In this document: piece by piece, positions 5,767 through 7,709 of the stretch
How the letters are laid out: each line of letters starts with the position of its first letter
Position numbering within the stretch: the stretch's first letter is position 1
NCBI GenBank assembly: GCA_030633015.1
Contig: DAOVTR010000067.1
Coordinates: 1 to 7,709 of the forward strand
DNA from: Bdellovibrionales bacterium
GTDB lineage: Bacteria > Bdellovibrionota > Bacteriovoracia > Bacteriovoracales > Bacteriovoracaceae
Length of the DNA: 7,709 nucleotides
Direction of reading: 5' to 3'
Made by a program: the position numbers and the translations under genes
Notes under the pieces: generated by a model
Database searches by the model: none
The model's input: only the letters and a program-made list of their open reading frames with translations
Told to the model about the DNA's origin: nothing

Positions 5767-5925
5767 TTATCTAGTGCCAGGTTTTGGGTTAGGTTGTGGT
5801 TTAGGATTTGTACCTTCACCAACTTCAATAGGTTGTCTAGACAGTTGGTCAGCCACAGCAATTTCGCTGTATGTTATACCGACTATTAAAATAATCAGCG
5901 AAAATGCAAATAGTAATTTGTTCAT
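5767..5925 (-). CDS. Small exported peptide (52 residues) with a proline-rich tail
   Basis: A 52-codon gene. Residues 1-25 form a classic signal peptide: MNK, a hydrophobic core (LLFAFSLIILIVGI), and AVA before D26 as a signal peptidase I site. The predicted mature peptide has about 27 residues, rich in Pro, Asn and Lys (TNPKPQPNPKPGTR at the end). It has no cysteine, so it is not a lipoprotein. If the signal is not cleaved, it would be a single-pass membrane peptide with a basic periplasmic tail. GGAG (5931-5934) lies five bases before the ATG, and a promoter-like pair lies further upstream. It is divergent from the outer-membrane protein gene and 96 bases upstream of the HD-GYP-like gene on the same strand. 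I do not recognise the family. The plus-strand frame across this region has no ribosome binding site and looks like its shadow. Confidence 0.72.
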   Translation of the reverse strand: MNKLLFAFSLIILIVGITYSEIAVADQLSRQPIEVGEGTNPKPQPNPKPGTR

Positions 5926-5930
5926 AAAAA

Positions 5931-5934
5931 CTCC
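5931..5934 (-). promoter_or_regulatory. Ribosome binding site of the small exported peptide gene
   Basis: On the minus strand GGAG stands five bases before the ATG at 5925. It is one of the clearest Shine-Dalgarno sequences in this AT-rich window and a main reason to call so short a gene. Confidence 0.65.
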
Positions 5935-5946
5935 GTGTACTCTTAA

Positions 5947-5975
5947 TTTGTAGCAAAAATGACGTTCTTAGTAAA
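5947..5975 (-). promoter_or_regulatory. Candidate promoter of the small exported peptide gene
   Basis: On the minus strand TTTACT (5970-5975) and TACAAA (5947-5952) are 17 bases apart. The -10 is preceded by TGC, an extended -10 (TGn), which could offset its two mismatches. Transcription would start near 5940, just before the GGAG site. Confidence 0.45.
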
Positions 5976-6055
5976 CTTCTATGGAATTATTATCACTAAA
6001 ATCAAAAAAGCCACCATGCGCCGCGCAACAAATTTAAACTAACCTTTTATGGTAA

Positions 6056-6082
6056 TAGACATAGTTAGTCGGATATTATAAT
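6056..6082 (+). promoter_or_regulatory. Candidate promoter of the outer-membrane protein and cytochrome genes
   Basis: TAGACA (6056-6061, one mismatch) and a perfect TATAAT (6077-6082) are separated by 15 bases, shorter than the ideal 17. Transcription would start near 6089 and give a leader of about 30 bases that includes AAGGG (6111-6115), four bases before the ATG at 6120. Confidence 0.45.
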
Positions 6083-6119
6083 TATACCATTAAATTTCAG
6101 ATAGTTATTTAAGGGTAAA

Positions 6120-7343
6120 ATGAGAATACAAATCTTGTCTGTTTTATCAGTTTTTTGTTTTTTAATAAGCATTCAGTGTTGGGCATTAACAACCCTGAAA
6201 ACTACCATGTCTTCAGGGTTTTACCAAGATCGTGAAAGCGAAAATCACTCGACAGTATTTTTTAATTTCAAACATCACTATCTTCATAAAAGTGGAGTTG
6301 AGAGTTTTTTTGAACTTGGAGTAAACAATAATTTTATTCAAGATAGTTGGGGAGCATATCCTCATCAGTTTTATATTAATCTTCCTTTAGATAATGGATT
6401 TGCAAATGCTCCATATTATAAATCTAGAATTATATTTGGTAGGCAGCTTCTTACTGAGGGATTTGAGCTTGATATTTTAGATGGTCTTGTAGTTCCCTAT
6501 TATTTTAGTAAAAAATTTGGCATGACTTTTTTTGGTGGTGGACTACATGTTACTGAAGATAAGTCTGTTAGTTTTGATAATCAAATTGGAGGGGCCTTAT
6601 TTTTTTTAAGAAATCCTAGTACTGTTTATAAGTTTGGGCCCATTGTAAAAAGTAGTGAAGGTATAGAGAAATATTTGGGGCTTGGATCTTTTATGGCCTC
6701 ATTTGATAATTGGATGTTTAATCCTTCGGTTATTGCAAAGACTCAATTTGAATTGGACAATTTATCTCATGATCAAACTTTAGTGGATACCCAATTTTTT
6801 TATAAAAATTATCAAGCAAGATTTGGTTTCTCCAGCAGAAGGCCAGATAATTTATTGCTTCCTGAAAGAAATTTTATATATGAGCTGATTGCTGTTTCCA
6901 ATCAAGAAACAATTGGTGGAGCAATAGTCTGGGACAATGGATCTAATTTTAGCTGTAGCTTTGATGGGGATATGGTTTCTTTTGATTCAAAGTCAGGGGC
7001 AAACAGTGGAGAGATTCAAAAGCTCACCTTAAGTTGGTATGGACATAAAAATAGAGTAAATAGTTATTTTATTAGAACAAAATCTTTTGGAGGAACCCTT
7101 CTTCAGTTAGGTGGAGAGTATAAATATAGCTTTGATCCCACAAAAGATTTTGTGGTGGAACTAGATGTTGCTGATGCTGATAAAATTAACAATATTTCAG
7201 GTAAATTTTATAATGGACATTTAGGGATGAATTTTAATTTTTGGGAAAGATGGAGAGCACTTTTTTCTGTAGAAGCTGAGAGTAACCATCTTTTTGAGTT
7301 TAATTTAAAGGCAGTGGCATATGTTACACACTTTTACTATTAG
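6120..7343 (+). CDS. Predicted outer-membrane beta-barrel protein upstream of a multiheme cytochrome
   Basis: A 407-residue protein. Residues 1-22 form a signal peptide (MRIQILSVLSVFCFLISIQ, with CWA before L23). The mature part is rich in Phe, Tyr, Gly, Ser and Asn and shows many short alternating hydrophobic strands separated by polar turns (for example VESFFELGVNN, YKSRIIFGRQL, FGMTFFGGGLHV, TLSWYGHKNRVNSYFIRT). It ends in an aromatic strand, VAYVTHFYY, with a terminal tyrosine as in proteins inserted by the BAM machinery. Cysteines are nearly absent. These properties point to a beta-barrel of perhaps 16 to 20 strands, though I recognise no named family. The overlapping cytochrome gene downstream suggests a barrel that houses or works with a periplasmic cytochrome. 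AAGGG (6111-6115) supports the ATG. A simple porin or surface protein is the alternative. Confidence 0.82.
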   Translation: MRIQILSVLSVFCFLISIQCWALTTLKTTMSSGFYQDRESENHSTVFFNFKHHYLHKSGVESFFELGVNNNFIQDSWGAYPHQFYINLPLDNGFANAPYYKSRIIFGRQLLTEGFELDILDGLVVPYYFSKKFGMTFFGGGLHVTEDKSVSFDNQIGGALFFLRNPSTVYKFGPIVKSSEGIEKYLGLGSFMASFDNWMFNPSVIAKTQFELDNLSHDQTLVDTQFFYKNYQARFGFSSRRPDNLLLPERNFIYELIAVSNQETIGGAIVWDNGSNFSCSFDGDMVSFDSKSGANSGEIQKLTLSWYGHKNRVNSYFIRTKSFGGTLLQLGGEYKYSFDPTKDFVVELDVADADKINNISGKFYNGHLGMNFNFWERWRALFSVEAESNHLFEFNLKAVAYVTHFYY

Positions 7344-7709
7344 TAATTTTATTTTTTTGACAAGCATGATCTTTGTTTCTGTCGTAAATATTGCATCTTC
7401 AAAAGAAGTAGATAAGGAACTTGGTTATAGTGTTAATAAAAAGAAAGTAGTTTTATTAGCACCACTTAAAACTTTATTTTCTCATAATAAGCATTTAGAA
7501 CATTTTAAAAACTTGAACGTTTCATGTACGGATTGCCATAGCTTTTCAATTAAAAGTATTATAAAAGGTCCACTGGCAAAGCCAGTTAATATCAAGGCAC
7601 TGTCACCTAATAAAAAAATATGTCATGAGTGTCACCTTGGACAAGTTTCTGTTCCAAGAAGGTCACAATGTACTTTATGTCATAAGTCAGTGGTAGATTT
7701 AAAACCCAA
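7321..7709 (+). CDS. Multiheme c-type cytochrome (partial, C-terminus off the window)
   Basis: The frame is open from ATG 7321 to the window edge (129 full codons). The start overlaps the barrel gene by 23 bases, with AAAGG (7307-7311) nine bases upstream, so translation is probably coupled. Residues 1-27 form a signal peptide or anchor (hydrophobic FIFLTSMIFVSVV), placing the protein in the periplasm. Three CxxCH haem-attachment sites are visible: CTDCH (69-73), CHECH (101-105) and CTLCH (117-121). Histidines in FSHNKHLEHF, just before the first site, are typical distal ligands in cytochrome c3/c7-type proteins with bis-histidine haems. More haem sites may lie beyond the edge. A later ATG at 7366 is possible but would shorten the signal peptide. 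The role is electron transfer; the partner is inferred to be the barrel protein. Confidence 0.88.
   Translation, partial: MLHTFTISNFIFLTSMIFVSVVNIASSKEVDKELGYSVNKKKVVLLAPLKTLFSHNKHLEHFKNLNVSCTDCHSFSIKSIIKGPLAKPVNIKALSPNKKICHECHLGQVSVPRRSQCTLCHKSVVDLKP

Noticed and set aside
5750..5953. Plus-strand 67-codon open frame opposite the small exported peptide
   Set aside because: The minus strand here has a signal peptide, GGAG site and promoter; the plus-strand frame has no Shine-Dalgarno sequence and runs across the opposite gene's start region.
1..7709. tRNA or rRNA genes, CRISPR arrays, insertion sequences or phage genes
   Set aside because: No cloverleaf-like segment, regularly spaced repeat, transposase or integrase motif, or terminal inverted repeat was found by reading either strand.

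Overview
The window is AT-rich DNA from a Gram-negative bacterium: it encodes signal peptides, a probable outer-membrane barrel and a periplasmic multiheme cytochrome. The low GC, the unconventional HD-GYP-type protein and the many secreted proteins suggest a member of the Bdellovibrionota, perhaps a Bacteriovoracaceae-like lineage. This placement is inference; no rRNA or other phylogenetic marker is present.

Left part (1-3986). A gene reading leftwards runs off the left edge (1-374). Divergent from it is a tight plus-strand operon of three genes with gaps of 9 and 13 bases: a full-length MnmA paralog whose ATP-binding PP-loop motif is destroyed (449-1696), a secreted M28-aminopeptidase-like protein that has lost nearly all its metal ligands (1706-2848), and a canonical tRNA 2-thiouridylase MnmA (2862-3986). 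An intact enzyme is therefore cotranscribed with two apparent pseudoenzymes, one of them its own paralog. This is the most unusual part of the window.

Middle (3987-5925). Two convergent gene pairs meet with no intergenic DNA. The mnmA stop abuts the stop of a small Cys-rich, probably metal-binding protein (3987-4199, minus). The stop of a small acidic helical protein (4427-4723, plus) overlaps that of an HD-GYP-like protein with a modified motif (4720-5670, minus). The HD-GYP-like gene has a good sigma70-type promoter. Upstream of it on the same strand lies a 52-residue exported peptide gene with a proline-rich tail (5767-5925), with its own ribosome binding site and candidate promoter.

Right part (6120-7709). 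A predicted outer-membrane beta-barrel protein (6120-7343) overlaps by 23 bases the start of a multiheme c-type cytochrome gene (7321 to beyond the edge, three CxxCH motifs visible). The coupling suggests a porin-cytochrome type electron conduit, but the rest of the locus is outside the window.
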